Below are positions 35,211 through 43,181 of a stretch of DNA of 64,000 nt, piece after piece (the first letter of the stretch is position 1; every line of letters begins with the position of its first letter). The translations under genes and the position numbers were made by a program. Source of the stretch: Pseudomonadota bacterium (GTDB lineage Bacteria > Pseudomonadota > Gammaproteobacteria > Burkholderiales > Burkholderiaceae_C); assembly GCA_023387335.1 (NCBI GenBank), contig JAEWIF010000004.1, positions 1 through 64,000 on the forward strand. The letters run 5' to 3'. The notes under the pieces are model-generated. The model saw nothing but the letters and a program-made list of their open reading frames with translations, was not told the origin of the DNA and made no database searches.

Positions 35211-36512
35211 TCAGTACGAGCCGAGCCGGTATCTTTCGGGCTTCGCTTCTTGGGTCTGGAGAAGGTCGTACTCCTCGTTGGCACCACCCAAAGCCACCGC
35301 CATTCGGCTTCGGCCCGCGCCGAACGTTCCTATGCCAGCTCGCTCCAGCGGATCGGAGATGCGCACGCGCAGGTTCCTCCCTCCCACGATGATCGCGGGC
35401 GCCAGTGCGTTGCGCAGAAAGCCCATCTGGGCACCACCACCCGCAAGCACTAGGTCCAGTTCTTGGACGGCACCTGAAGCCCGGTTCATGAGGAGCTGGA
35501 CGTCCTTCTCGCACGCCTGCACCGCAGTGACGATTGCCGACCGTACCGCATCTGCCATTGCCCTGGCCGAAGGGTGCGCTTCCAGATCCCCGAGTGCAAC
35601 GTCGACCCCGAGCTCCTGGACGGACCCCTGCTTGAACAGAGTCTCCTTGATGAAACGGACGCGACCGCGCACACTGGCCCACTGCACGGGGTCCTGCACT
35701 CGAGTGCGTCGTTCGAGCAGTTCCAGAACGATGGCGTCCACCTCGTTGCCCGCTTTAAACACACTTCGCGCAACTCCAAGCGGGATCAGGCGGGAACGCT
35801 TGGCGCTGTCGGGGTCCGGCACCAGCGACCTGAACAACCCAATATCGGTGGTGCCCGCTCCCACATCCACGACTGCGCACAGGCGGATCAGGTTTTCTTC
35901 GCTCGGCAAAAGTTCGACGGCCGCTGCGATCGGCTCCACGACTTCGATCATCGCCGCCCGGTCCGCGACCTCGATGGACGCCCAATCCTTGAGTGTGCTG
36001 GCACTGACGCTGCTCCAGTCGCGTTGAAAAGCGACTTGCCTCGCCTTGACTGCGATGCGAGCTAAAACCGTGTTCGCCTCGGTGGCCGAGTTCTCCCAGA
36101 CCGGATGCGCGATGCGCAAGTCAAGCTTGCGCAGCGTGTCGAATCCGATTCCATCCGCCTCCGCAGCGGCGCGGACGGCGTTTGCGAGAAGACCAACGAG
36201 CAAATCCTCTCGCGTGAGCGCTGTACCGGGCGCGGCAGGCTGGTCGATTCGATCGAGGTCGCGCAGCCACAGTTTCGGACTGAGCTCGAACAGCAGCGCG
36301 CCTTCACCTTTCGCCCACTGCCTGACTGCAGCATCTCCAAAGCGCACCTGCTTGCCCGTGGAATCGATGTGAACCTCGCTGCGGATTGACGCATCGTCCA
36401 GGCGCGAGCGCACGACGCGACCAATCGCGAGCGGCTTGAGCTTGCCACTGGGCTGCCTCCGCACGGCGCGCACGGAACTCGTTCCGAAATCGAGGCACAA
36501 CACACCGGTCAT
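35211..36512 (-). CDS. Hsp70/actin-like ATPase (DnaK-type nucleotide-binding domain only)
   Basis: 433 residues, an ASKHA ATPase. Phosphate-1 loop is LDFGTSSV (D8); phosphate-2 is VVDVGAGTTDIGLF near 213-226; the adenosine motif is LVLAGGGAQMG near 350. The length fits a lone nucleotide-binding domain: no substrate-binding beta domain follows, unlike DnaK (about 640 residues). It lies 25 bp downstream of the GrpE-like gene, with a clean CAGGAG ribosome site. Such an ATPase with its own exchange factor could drive assembly or switch a partner on and off. Neighbouring PRTase/DprA genes are the natural partner candidates (inference). Confidence 0.82.
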   Translation of the reverse strand: MTGVLCLDFGTSSVRAVRRQPSGKLKPLAIGRVVRSRLDDASIRSEVHIDSTGKQVRFGDAAVRQWAKGEGALLFELSPKLWLRDLDRIDQPAAPGTALTREDLLVGLLANAVRAAAEADGIGFDTLRKLDLRIAHPVWENSATEANTVLARIAVKARQVAFQRDWSSVSASTLKDWASIEVADRAAMIEVVEPIAAAVELLPSEENLIRLCAVVDVGAGTTDIGLFRSLVPDPDSAKRSRLIPLGVARSVFKAGNEVDAIVLELLERRTRVQDPVQWASVRGRVRFIKETLFKQGSVQELGVDVALGDLEAHPSARAMADAVRSAIVTAVQACEKDVQLLMNRASGAVQELDLVLAGGGAQMGFLRNALAPAIIVGGRNLRVRISDPLERAGIGTFGAGRSRMAVALGGANEEYDLLQTQEAKPERYRLGSY

Positions 36513-36537
36513 CGTTTTCTCCTGCAGTGAACTTCGT

Positions 36538-37878
36538 CTAACTCGGCACCACTACGGCTCGAACAAGAACCCGCGAGGATCCGTCGCTGCGGCGGGCCAG
36601 CACGCCGGATCGCACCAATCGCACCCGCTGAGGAGGTGAATCCGCGCCCTCAGCGATCTGGTGTTCCAAGGGGTCGAAGTCGAGAACTTCTCCGATGGTT
36701 CCGAGGTATTCCACGTTGGCATGCCGGGCGGCAGCCTCGATCCACTGCGTGAGGGCGCGCGTCTGAGGCGCACCCGGTAGTTCGGACACGAACTGCTGCC
36801 AGGCGGGAAGAAGCTGCGCGAACACGGCCTCGTGCTCGTAGGAGGAGTTCTGAGGACCTTGCGCTTCGGCCGGCGCGGAACGCATCCACTGCTGTAGCGC
36901 CGGTGATTGCTGGGCGGCCTCGGCCAGCAGCTTGTTCCATGTCGGGTACGCCTGCCGAAATAGCGGCATGACCGGCAACCAATGCGCAATCGCCGCCGCG
37001 CCGTAACGCTCCACCTCCGCCTGCAGCAAAGACAAAGTCGCAGCAGCGAGGACGGCTAGGTGCTGGTCCAGAGGCTTTGCGGCCACCGGAGCGCCGTCGC
37101 CAGGCCGCAAGCGCACCAGCGTCGCCACCGTCGGGGCCTCGAGAAGGATCGCAGGGCAGGAGGTGGCAAGTTCCTGCGCAAGCGCGATCGAGGCGAGGAG
37201 GCAGGCAGAGACCTGTTTAGCGTCGGCTGGCGAGCCAAGGCCTGCGAGCGCCCCTTCGGCCACCTTCGCGAACGCCTCGGCCAGCTCGCGATTGCGATGA
37301 TTCACCCCCGCCTTGAACAGGCGAGGCGCCTCCTTGAGCATTGACAGCAGGCGCTCTGGTGAGGCACTCCCATGGAGCCACTGTGCGAACGCCGGCGCGA
37401 GCTCCGAAAGCTCGGGGTAGAGGTGTCGCGCCCAACGCAGCAGCTCGGGAACGGCGGACGACGGCAACTGCGGGTCCGCCAGCGCCTCCGCCACATATTC
37501 CTTCGCCCAACTGACGTTGAGTTTCGAGAGCATGGCGATACAGGCGAGCCGTTCGTCTTCTCTCGGCAAAAAATGGAGTGCCGGCGGGCGGTCCTCGGAC
37601 CACCGCGTCAACTTCAGCGCCCGCTTCTTCGCATCCTTCACCCCCGCAACTTGCGCGGCGGTGATCAGGCTGGCTGCGCGCAGTGCCTGTATTGCGTCCG
37701 GCTCTTGAGGAAATTCGACCGACAACCGCGCCACAGCACGGCCGGCTTGTTCTTGCCAGCCCTCGTCCTTCGGCTGGGGCTCGTCGAGCAACGCGCGAAG
37801 CCGTTCTGCCGTCGAGGTCTCCGGCGGCGGGTCGTTGGCTTGCGTGCCCTCGGTCACTGTGTTCGTTGGTTCTGCCAT
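36538..37878 (-). CDS. Helical-repeat protein with GrpE-like C-terminal head
   Basis: 446 residues. Residues 1-30 are disordered; 30-370 are almost all alpha-helical, like HEAT or TPR arrays. The last 60 residues resemble the beta head of the nucleotide exchange factor GrpE: GTIGEVLDFDPLEHQ, then RVRLVRSGVL and VLVRAVVVP match the GrpE pattern of a Gly-Asp-Pro-His loop followed by a short barrel ending in a hydrophobic AxVxV strand. The next gene is an Hsp70-like ATPase on the same transcript, so this is probably its dedicated exchange factor on a long scaffold. The GrpE reading is from motif pattern only and needs a profile or structure comparison. It is the first gene of its operon. Confidence 0.65.
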   Translation of the reverse strand: MAEPTNTVTEGTQANDPPPETSTAERLRALLDEPQPKDEGWQEQAGRAVARLSVEFPQEPDAIQALRAASLITAAQVAGVKDAKKRALKLTRWSEDRPPALHFLPREDERLACIAMLSKLNVSWAKEYVAEALADPQLPSSAVPELLRWARHLYPELSELAPAFAQWLHGSASPERLLSMLKEAPRLFKAGVNHRNRELAEAFAKVAEGALAGLGSPADAKQVSACLLASIALAQELATSCPAILLEAPTVATLVRLRPGDGAPVAAKPLDQHLAVLAAATLSLLQAEVERYGAAAIAHWLPVMPLFRQAYPTWNKLLAEAAQQSPALQQWMRSAPAEAQGPQNSSYEHEAVFAQLLPAWQQFVSELPGAPQTRALTQWIEAAARHANVEYLGTIGEVLDFDPLEHQIAEGADSPPQRVRLVRSGVLARRSDGSSRVLVRAVVVPS

Positions 37879-38296
37879 TTATCAAATCAATACTGAGGAG
37901 GGCTGCGACAGTGGCGTTCTGGCCCCCAGGTCGCCTTGGCGACGTGCTCGGATCCTGAGGAGCCGAGCACCGGCCCTGGGCGGCGCCCACCCTTGCGCGG
38001 TCAGCCCAGAGCGGCCTGCATGTCATCGGCTACTCGTCAATCATTCCGCGCCGCATCGCCGATGCTAGCTCGGGTTCTCAGCCGTTCGACTCAGGCCCGA
38101 CCCGAAACAGCCAAGCAGACGCTCGCGCGGTGGATAAGGCTCGCCGATGACCTAAATGGATGACCTCGCAGCGAAATCACGGCCGCCGCGACGAGCGGCG
38201 GTGGAGTGGCGGGCGGGTCGCCACAGCTAGCTTTAAGTTCAATAAAGAGAGGCTATCGGCCTTCGAGCCGCGGGCACACTCCTAAGAGATAGCGAT
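37879..38296. other. Intergenic stretch upstream of the GrpE-like gene; no gene seen
   Basis: 418 bp. It should carry the promoter of the GrpE/Hsp70 pair (minus strand) near 37.9 kb. Nothing else is recognisable; the short open frames lack ribosome sites. Confidence 0.45.
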
Positions 38297-39526
38297 TCAG
38301 GAAGCGACCGCGGGTCGTGTGAGCAGAGCCATGCCGGCGGTCGGGTCGGTTGGAATCTCTTCACGCTCGCGAAAGCGCCACTCTGCCGGCAGCCTGGCCG
38401 ACTCCCCAAAGAATTGATCGCACAAGCGGTTCAGGAGCCGCGCGGAAATCTGATCATCCTTGCCCGCCGCTTCCAGACGAGGGCTGCTGATGATCGAAAA
38501 GGCGTTGGGGAAGTTCACAACCAGTCCGCGTTCACTGCGCGCTCGAACCACGGCGTCATGCCTTCTCATGTTGTCCGTCATTCGCTCGTCAGACATCCAG
38601 GTCACTACAGCGAATCCGCTGTCACCCTGCCGATCCCTCCTAATGACGAAGGCACCGCGGGCACTTGGCACCAGCAACTCTGCTTCCCAGGTCAACCGCC
38701 GCAAGACGAGCAGAAATCGGAAGAAACTGTCGCCCAGGTCCCTAAGCTCCGCCAGGACCTCGGCCTGCTTGGTTGTTCGCAGCCGAAAAAACAGCCGCAT
38801 GATGGCGTGCCGCGTCACCACACACATGCGCTCGCTCCAGAGGGTCGCGTGCCGCGCTTCCACAGCAGTGAACGCGAGCTCCAGGCGATCAATGTCAGGC
38901 TTGGCGGCGTCGAAGGCCTGATAGAGCATGCCCCAATGCGTGACGAGGTAGCGTCCATCCTTGTCCTTGCCGGACTGATCGCCCCTACTATGACGGTGCA
39001 CCACCAAGTCGGCCGGAATGGCCCTTTCCAGGTAGGCCTTGGTAGAGCGGTAGGCCGCGGCGCGTTTTGCCTTCGGGCCCTCGAGTTGCGTATTGCTATC
39101 CAGGAGCTTGCGGACAAGTTCGATTTCAGTTGTCAGCCGCGTCACCAGCCCGTGCGCCAAGCTTTCGCTGACGCTGCAAATGGCGTCATCTTCGCGCGTG
39201 GCGTCTCTAATGCGAAGGTCTGGCGGGGTGTGGTGGCTGGCCGCGGGTGCATGGCTTGATGGCGGGGATGATTTCGCCCACAGCGACAACGGATCATAGT
39301 GGTCGTTCTTGTGCGTGGTCTTCGTGAATGGCAGAAGGCCGCGGCTTAACCGAAGCCTCCTCACCGTTCTTACTTTCCTGGGTGGATTGTTGTCGCAGCC
39401 GGCGCCCGACGGATTGCCGGTCTTGCTCGGCCAACCCGCTCCCTTTGTGTCGTATACCCTCTGTGCTCCTGGTTCCAGTGCATAGGGCGTGCTGCTCCGG
39501 CCCGGAGACATCCGCCTGCGCTGCAC
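38297..39526 (-). CDS. Hypothetical protein, unknown family
   Basis: Up to 409 residues. The first 110 codons look unlike protein (low complexity, Pro/Ser/Arg-rich), so the true start is probably a GTG or TTG nearer 39.2-39.3 kb, before SVSESLAHGLVTRLTTE. From there the chain is mixed helical with charged segments (IRRDRQGDSGFAVVTWMSD, then IISSPRLEAAGKDD). I recognise no catalytic motif, membrane segment or signal peptide. It sits alone between the Hsp70/GrpE pair and the small genes beyond the transposon module, and its membership in either is unclear. Confidence 0.6.
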   Translation of the reverse strand: MQRRRMSPGRSSTPYALEPGAQRVYDTKGAGWPSKTGNPSGAGCDNNPPRKVRTVRRLRLSRGLLPFTKTTHKNDHYDPLSLWAKSSPPSSHAPAASHHTPPDLRIRDATREDDAICSVSESLAHGLVTRLTTEIELVRKLLDSNTQLEGPKAKRAAAYRSTKAYLERAIPADLVVHRHSRGDQSGKDKDGRYLVTHWGMLYQAFDAAKPDIDRLELAFTAVEARHATLWSERMCVVTRHAIMRLFFRLRTTKQAEVLAELRDLGDSFFRFLLVLRRLTWEAELLVPSARGAFVIRRDRQGDSGFAVVTWMSDERMTDNMRRHDAVVRARSERGLVVNFPNAFSIISSPRLEAAGKDDQISARLLNRLCDQFFGESARLPAEWRFREREEIPTDPTAGMALLTRPAVAS

Positions 39527-39819
39527 GATTGGAGCAACGACTCACTCGTCTGGATCAGGCCAGTGCGGCGGCCGTGGCGTGCCGACGAACAACCCGTTCG
39601 CCGGCGGGGCAGCCCGAAGTTCGCTCAGCTCACGTTCGATCGAATCGTCTCCACAGCAGTTTCAAGACCCTGGACAGGGTAGCGGCTGCCGAGGCCCGCT
39701 CCCACTTGTCTGCGGCGCGCGCCCTGGGAGCGTGGAACGCGCACGAGAAAAGGGAAACGCCGGTTGAACCCGCCGAAACGCGCGGGGCAGCTCAATCGGC
39801 ATCTAGCAAACTCGGCGTG

Positions 39820-40152
39820 TCAGGCCAGAAGACCGCGCGACGCCAGATTCTGAAGCTCCGAGAAGAAGACGAACGGGTCGAGCAGATCCACAAGCTCGGG
39901 CGAATCCGGTTGATCAATGTGGTCCTCCGGATTCCAGGTATCGCGAGCCCGCGGATCGCTCGCGAACTCGAATTCACCGGGCAGTTGATCCTGCATCACC
40001 GTGAGGAGGTGCGCATAGTCACGCTTGCGCATGTCTTTCAGCAGCGAGCGGACAGCCTTGTCGCTCATCCCGCGCTTGCGCGCGAGGCGGCAAGCAACGA
40101 TGAGCAGGCAATTAGCGTTGCCGATAGGAGAGCGCAGGTCGATTTTGGTCAC
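39820..40152 (-). CDS. Small conserved helical protein, paralogue of the gene at 57341
   Basis: 110 residues from GTG 40152 (GAAGGA ribosome site upstream). Helical, no known motif. It shares a clear pattern with the 112-residue product encoded at 57341-57679: LLIVACRLARKRGMSD against LLVIARRVGRARGLND, then an EF-like ASDPR against LGDPR, and both end in a short acidic helix before GLL. That is about a third identical over the first 70 residues. Two divergent copies 17 kb apart in one accessory region suggest a family tied to mobile elements. Function unknown. Confidence 0.65.
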   Translation of the reverse strand: MTKIDLRSPIGNANCLLIVACRLARKRGMSDKAVRSLLKDMRKRDYAHLLTVMQDQLPGEFEFASDPRARDTWNPEDHIDQPDSPELVDLLDPFVFFSELQNLASRGLLA

Positions 40153-40311
40153 GTAGTGTCCTTCATATTCGTTGAGAGATGCCCTCTATAGCGCCCAGTA
40201 ATTCGGCTGGCAGAACTCGAGGCTCGACGCGGCTCCAGCGGGCAGCGAGGAAGTTCCGCCCTGATTACCTTGTTCATGCGAGTGGCGGCGCGCTGCGCGC
40301 CAGCCTGCGCA

Positions 40312-40726
40312 CTAGGAAGCAGGTCGGAGGTTCAACAAGATCTGGGCGGTCGCGAACTTCGCGAATTTCAGCTTGTCGGTTCGGTCCTCCGGCTCTGCGA
40401 TCTCCTCATAGACCTGCAGCAGCAAGTACAGCTGCAGGCCCACCGCGACGCCCGTTTGCATCTCCAACGACGCCAACAGCTCTCGTGGACCGAACTCGTG
40501 CAACAAGTCCAGTTCCTCCACGTCCAGCAGGCGACGGATCCGGTGGCCAACGGCGCTCTCACCGGCAGCGTCCGAAAGGAGTGCTCGGGCGCCGCACTCG
40601 AGATCCATCAGGATCTCCTCAAGGTACGGGTCTGCGCACAGGTAGAAGGCGCCGACGAAGCTGTCTGGGCCCAGGTACTCTGTCAGGAGGGGGCCCCAGA
40701 TTTGGACGGTTGAATCTGAAGTTCAC
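40312..40726 (-). pseudogene. Small helical protein gene, apparently frameshifted
   Basis: A GTG at 40726 with AGGAG 7 bp upstream opens VNFRFNRPNLGP, then the frame shifts in a GGGG-CCCCC run near 40690-40697. Removing one base there joins it smoothly to LLTEYLGPDSFVGAFYLC and on to the frame ending at 40312 (98 codons from the ATG at 40605). As given, only the second part is open. Either a real frameshift mutation or a homopolymer sequencing error. The restored protein would have about 137 residues, helical, of unknown function. It lies downstream of the transposition genes on the same strand. Confidence 0.5.
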
Positions 40727-40855
40727 GGCAAGCTCCTGGAGTAGGTTGACATCTCTGTATGGAGCGGAAGCACAGGAGTGCCCGTGGTATACGGAATCAA
40801 GGTGCATAGGCGAGGCTTCTGACCCGAACGTTGCTGGCAAGCATTCGCAGCACCG

Positions 40856-42067
40856 TCACTGAGAAGCGGGGCGCTTATCCGCCTTTCGACTGTGCTTGGC
40901 GGCAATGGCGTCCGCGGCACACTCCAGCAAGTACGGTTGATCCCCCCTAGTCTGCCTCAGTGCGTTCAGCAGCCGGTGGAGCCGACCGTCACCGCGCCAG
41001 TTTCTTGAGTGCAGCGCCAGCGCGTTGGGCGCCACCTGCACCGGGATCTCTTGCCAAGGCAACGACGTGGCGGCCCGAATGACGAGGCCATCAGCGATTT
41101 CCCTCGCACCATCGCGCACTTGGCGCCCCTTGATGGCTGGCGTAACCTCGCAAAAGTCCCGCACGATCGCCCATTCCTCGTCGGTCAGGCAGTATTGAAT
41201 GGCCGGCCCACCCGAGTGATTTCCGTAGTAGTCGTTCGGGTTCGGAGCCAAAGGCTCCGAGTTCGTCATTAGGACGAACGAACGCGCCGCACCTGCCGCG
41301 AAGCCCTCCGGCTCCTCTTGGGCCAAGATGGCGTTGACAACCAGGCGCGTGACATGAACGGTCCGGCCAACACGCAGTCCATACGGGACGAGACGCACGG
41401 TGGCTTTCGGAAGATCGAGCGACATGCGTCCCTCACATGCGGCCCGGTAGACGGAAACCCAAGTGTTGCGGGCGCTCGGGTAGATGCTCGCCCAGGCCAG
41501 CGACTCGACCGCAGAGCGTCGGAAGCGACCGTTGTAGGCTCCCGTGAGATCTGGAGTCGCAACAGTCCAGTGCCCCGCCCGCGTGATGGGAAGGCAAAGT
41601 GCTTCGAGAGGGCGTGGCGTGAACGCGTAAGCCAGAGCATCGGCAACCAGGGGGAATAGCCCACGCATCAGCACCAGTGCGGGAACGAGGTACTCGCTCC
41701 TACCGCAGTGGAAGCTGAAAACCTCGTGACCCTCGTCGACCGCGCTCAGGCCGTCGAATTCCGCGACGTAGCGCCGCGTCGAGGCGCGCCCCCAGTCCTT
41801 GAGATCGGTCGAAAACGCCCTGCGGATCTTCTGGTCTACCTGCGGTACGCCCTCCTCCCACAGCTCACGAAACGCGGATGTCGCGCGAACCTCGCCTCGC
41901 GAGCGAAGCCTCGCCCTGAGCTCCCCTGCTTGTGAATCGAAACCTTCCAGCCATCCGAGCAATTTGCGCCTCCAGAGTATCTGGAGGCGTGTAGCGAGGG
42001 TTAGCTCGGCTGCTGGCGGTGTCCTGAATCTGGCTGCGTGTCGGCAGGGAAATCGACCGACTGCCAC
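40856..42067 (-). CDS. TnsE-like protein with IS5-type (DUF4096) C-terminal domain
   Basis: 403 residues, overlapping tniQ by 67 bp if it starts at 42067; a later start is possible. Residues 115-250 follow the layout of the Tn7 TnsE N-terminal domain: YLVPALVLMRGLFPL (compare the hydrophobic PxLxLxRxLF segment of TnsE), then a helical SAVESLAWASIY stretch and a YGLRVGRT strand pair. Residues 292-372 instead match the DUF4096 DNA-binding domain of IS5-family transposases (CLTDEEWAIV, then LPWQEIPVQ and GDGRLHRLLNAL). TnsE directs Tn7 to replicating DNA; this fusion may supply a second target-choice route with a borrowed DNA-binding module. TnsE similarity is weak and by eye; the DUF4096 part is clearer. 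Confidence 0.6.
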   Translation of the reverse strand: MAVGRFPCRHAARFRTPPAAELTLATRLQILWRRKLLGWLEGFDSQAGELRARLRSRGEVRATSAFRELWEEGVPQVDQKIRRAFSTDLKDWGRASTRRYVAEFDGLSAVDEGHEVFSFHCGRSEYLVPALVLMRGLFPLVADALAYAFTPRPLEALCLPITRAGHWTVATPDLTGAYNGRFRRSAVESLAWASIYPSARNTWVSVYRAACEGRMSLDLPKATVRLVPYGLRVGRTVHVTRLVVNAILAQEEPEGFAAGAARSFVLMTNSEPLAPNPNDYYGNHSGGPAIQYCLTDEEWAIVRDFCEVTPAIKGRQVRDGAREIADGLVIRAATSLPWQEIPVQVAPNALALHSRNWRGDGRLHRLLNALRQTRGDQPYLLECAADAIAAKHSRKADKRPASQ

Positions 42068-43170
42068 TGCTCAGAGGAGCGGAACTGCTTGAGTACGGCG
42101 TCCGTCTGGGGGAGCTCTTTGCGGTTCCTTCGGACTACTGAACGCGCCTTTAGAGAGATCAAGAGGGCTCGAGTCGTCATTCGAGAGCCCGCTGTGGTGA
42201 TGCCCGCCCACCGCTTCCTAATGAGATCCGCGAGTACCGGATCGAGCGCCTCGGTATCAACAGGCGGCGGGCCACGTCTCTTCGGCGTACGCGGGCGTGC
42301 ACCGGACGAAAGGTCCATGAAGCACTTCATCAGGACGTGCTTGACCGGCGAGAACGCCGAGTGGACTCCGGGCCGGAGGATCAGCACCGGCCAAGCGCGT
42401 TCCGGAGCGCCGCCCACTGCGCATCCCAGCGCGTCAAGCAGTTCCACTCCGTAAAAATCCTGCAGGTCACCGGTGAGCTGGGCTGCTGCCGTGGTGTCCC
42501 TGGAACTGATGTAGCCCAGAGACGCTGCGGTCCTTCGGTATACCTCAGCCCAGTCTAAGCGGCGCTGCCAATCTGCGGACAGCATGCTCAGCGTGGTGTC
42601 AGCGAGAGCCCTCCTGAGTAGGTGGTTTGGCGTGGAAACAATGGGACGTGCCTGGGCAAGGTCGTCAGGCAGGAGACGAAACGCCCGACGCTCGCTCCAA
42701 GGAACGACATCCTCGAACAGGACCGCACCATGAACGGGGCACTCAAGAAGCGTCGGGAGGAAGTGAGTGCGGTGCCAGTAGGCTTCGCGGTACATGCGAA
42801 GGTCGTTCGCCAAGCACTCTCGGCAAAAACGCAACCGAGTAGCTGCGGACCATGTCACCTTCAGGTACTCCCGGCGATGACCTGCTTCGCGGCCGTCGAC
42901 CACGGACCGCAGGATCCGGGAAGCGGCGGTCGGCGAGCTGTAAGCGGACCAGTACGGGAATGGGGAGTGCTCCATCGCGAGCGTCTCCGGCGACCGTTCT
43001 GTCAATTCGCCGAGCCGCCAGAGGTTGCTGGGCAGAAAGAAGGACAAGTTCGAATCTGGCCGCAGCAGAACCTTCCTCAGCACGACTCGAAACGGCAAGG
43101 CCAGGTGGCGAACGGCCCGACCCACGACGCTCCCGAGCAGTTCGTCCGGGTATGGCGTCGGGAAGTACAT
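42001..43170 (-). CDS. tniQ: TniQ/TnsD-family target-selection protein
   Basis: 389 residues. It begins with the TniQ pattern FPTPYPDELLGSVVGRAV and carries the zinc motif of the family: C116 and C119 (RFCREC), H133 or H136 (YWHRTH), C144 and H147 (LLECPVHG). In Tn7, TnsD binds a fixed chromosomal site and recruits TnsC. The C-terminal half here, which reads the target, is not recognisable. Starting 11 bp after the tnsC stop, it is the fourth gene of the tnsA-B-C-tniQ operon. Whether its target is comM cannot be told from the sequence. Confidence 0.85.
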   Translation of the reverse strand: MYFPTPYPDELLGSVVGRAVRHLALPFRVVLRKVLLRPDSNLSFFLPSNLWRLGELTERSPETLAMEHSPFPYWSAYSSPTAASRILRSVVDGREAGHRREYLKVTWSAATRLRFCRECLANDLRMYREAYWHRTHFLPTLLECPVHGAVLFEDVVPWSERRAFRLLPDDLAQARPIVSTPNHLLRRALADTTLSMLSADWQRRLDWAEVYRRTAASLGYISSRDTTAAAQLTGDLQDFYGVELLDALGCAVGGAPERAWPVLILRPGVHSAFSPVKHVLMKCFMDLSSGARPRTPKRRGPPPVDTEALDPVLADLIRKRWAGITTAGSRMTTRALLISLKARSVVRRNRKELPQTDAVLKQFRSSEQWQSVDFPADTQPDSGHRQQPS

Positions 43171-43181
43171 TGCCCTCGAAT

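Noticed and set aside
42001..43170. Assigning comM as the target of this TniQ
   Set aside because: The target-reading part is not recognisable and the tns genes are 40 kb from the broken comM; the link is only circumstantial.
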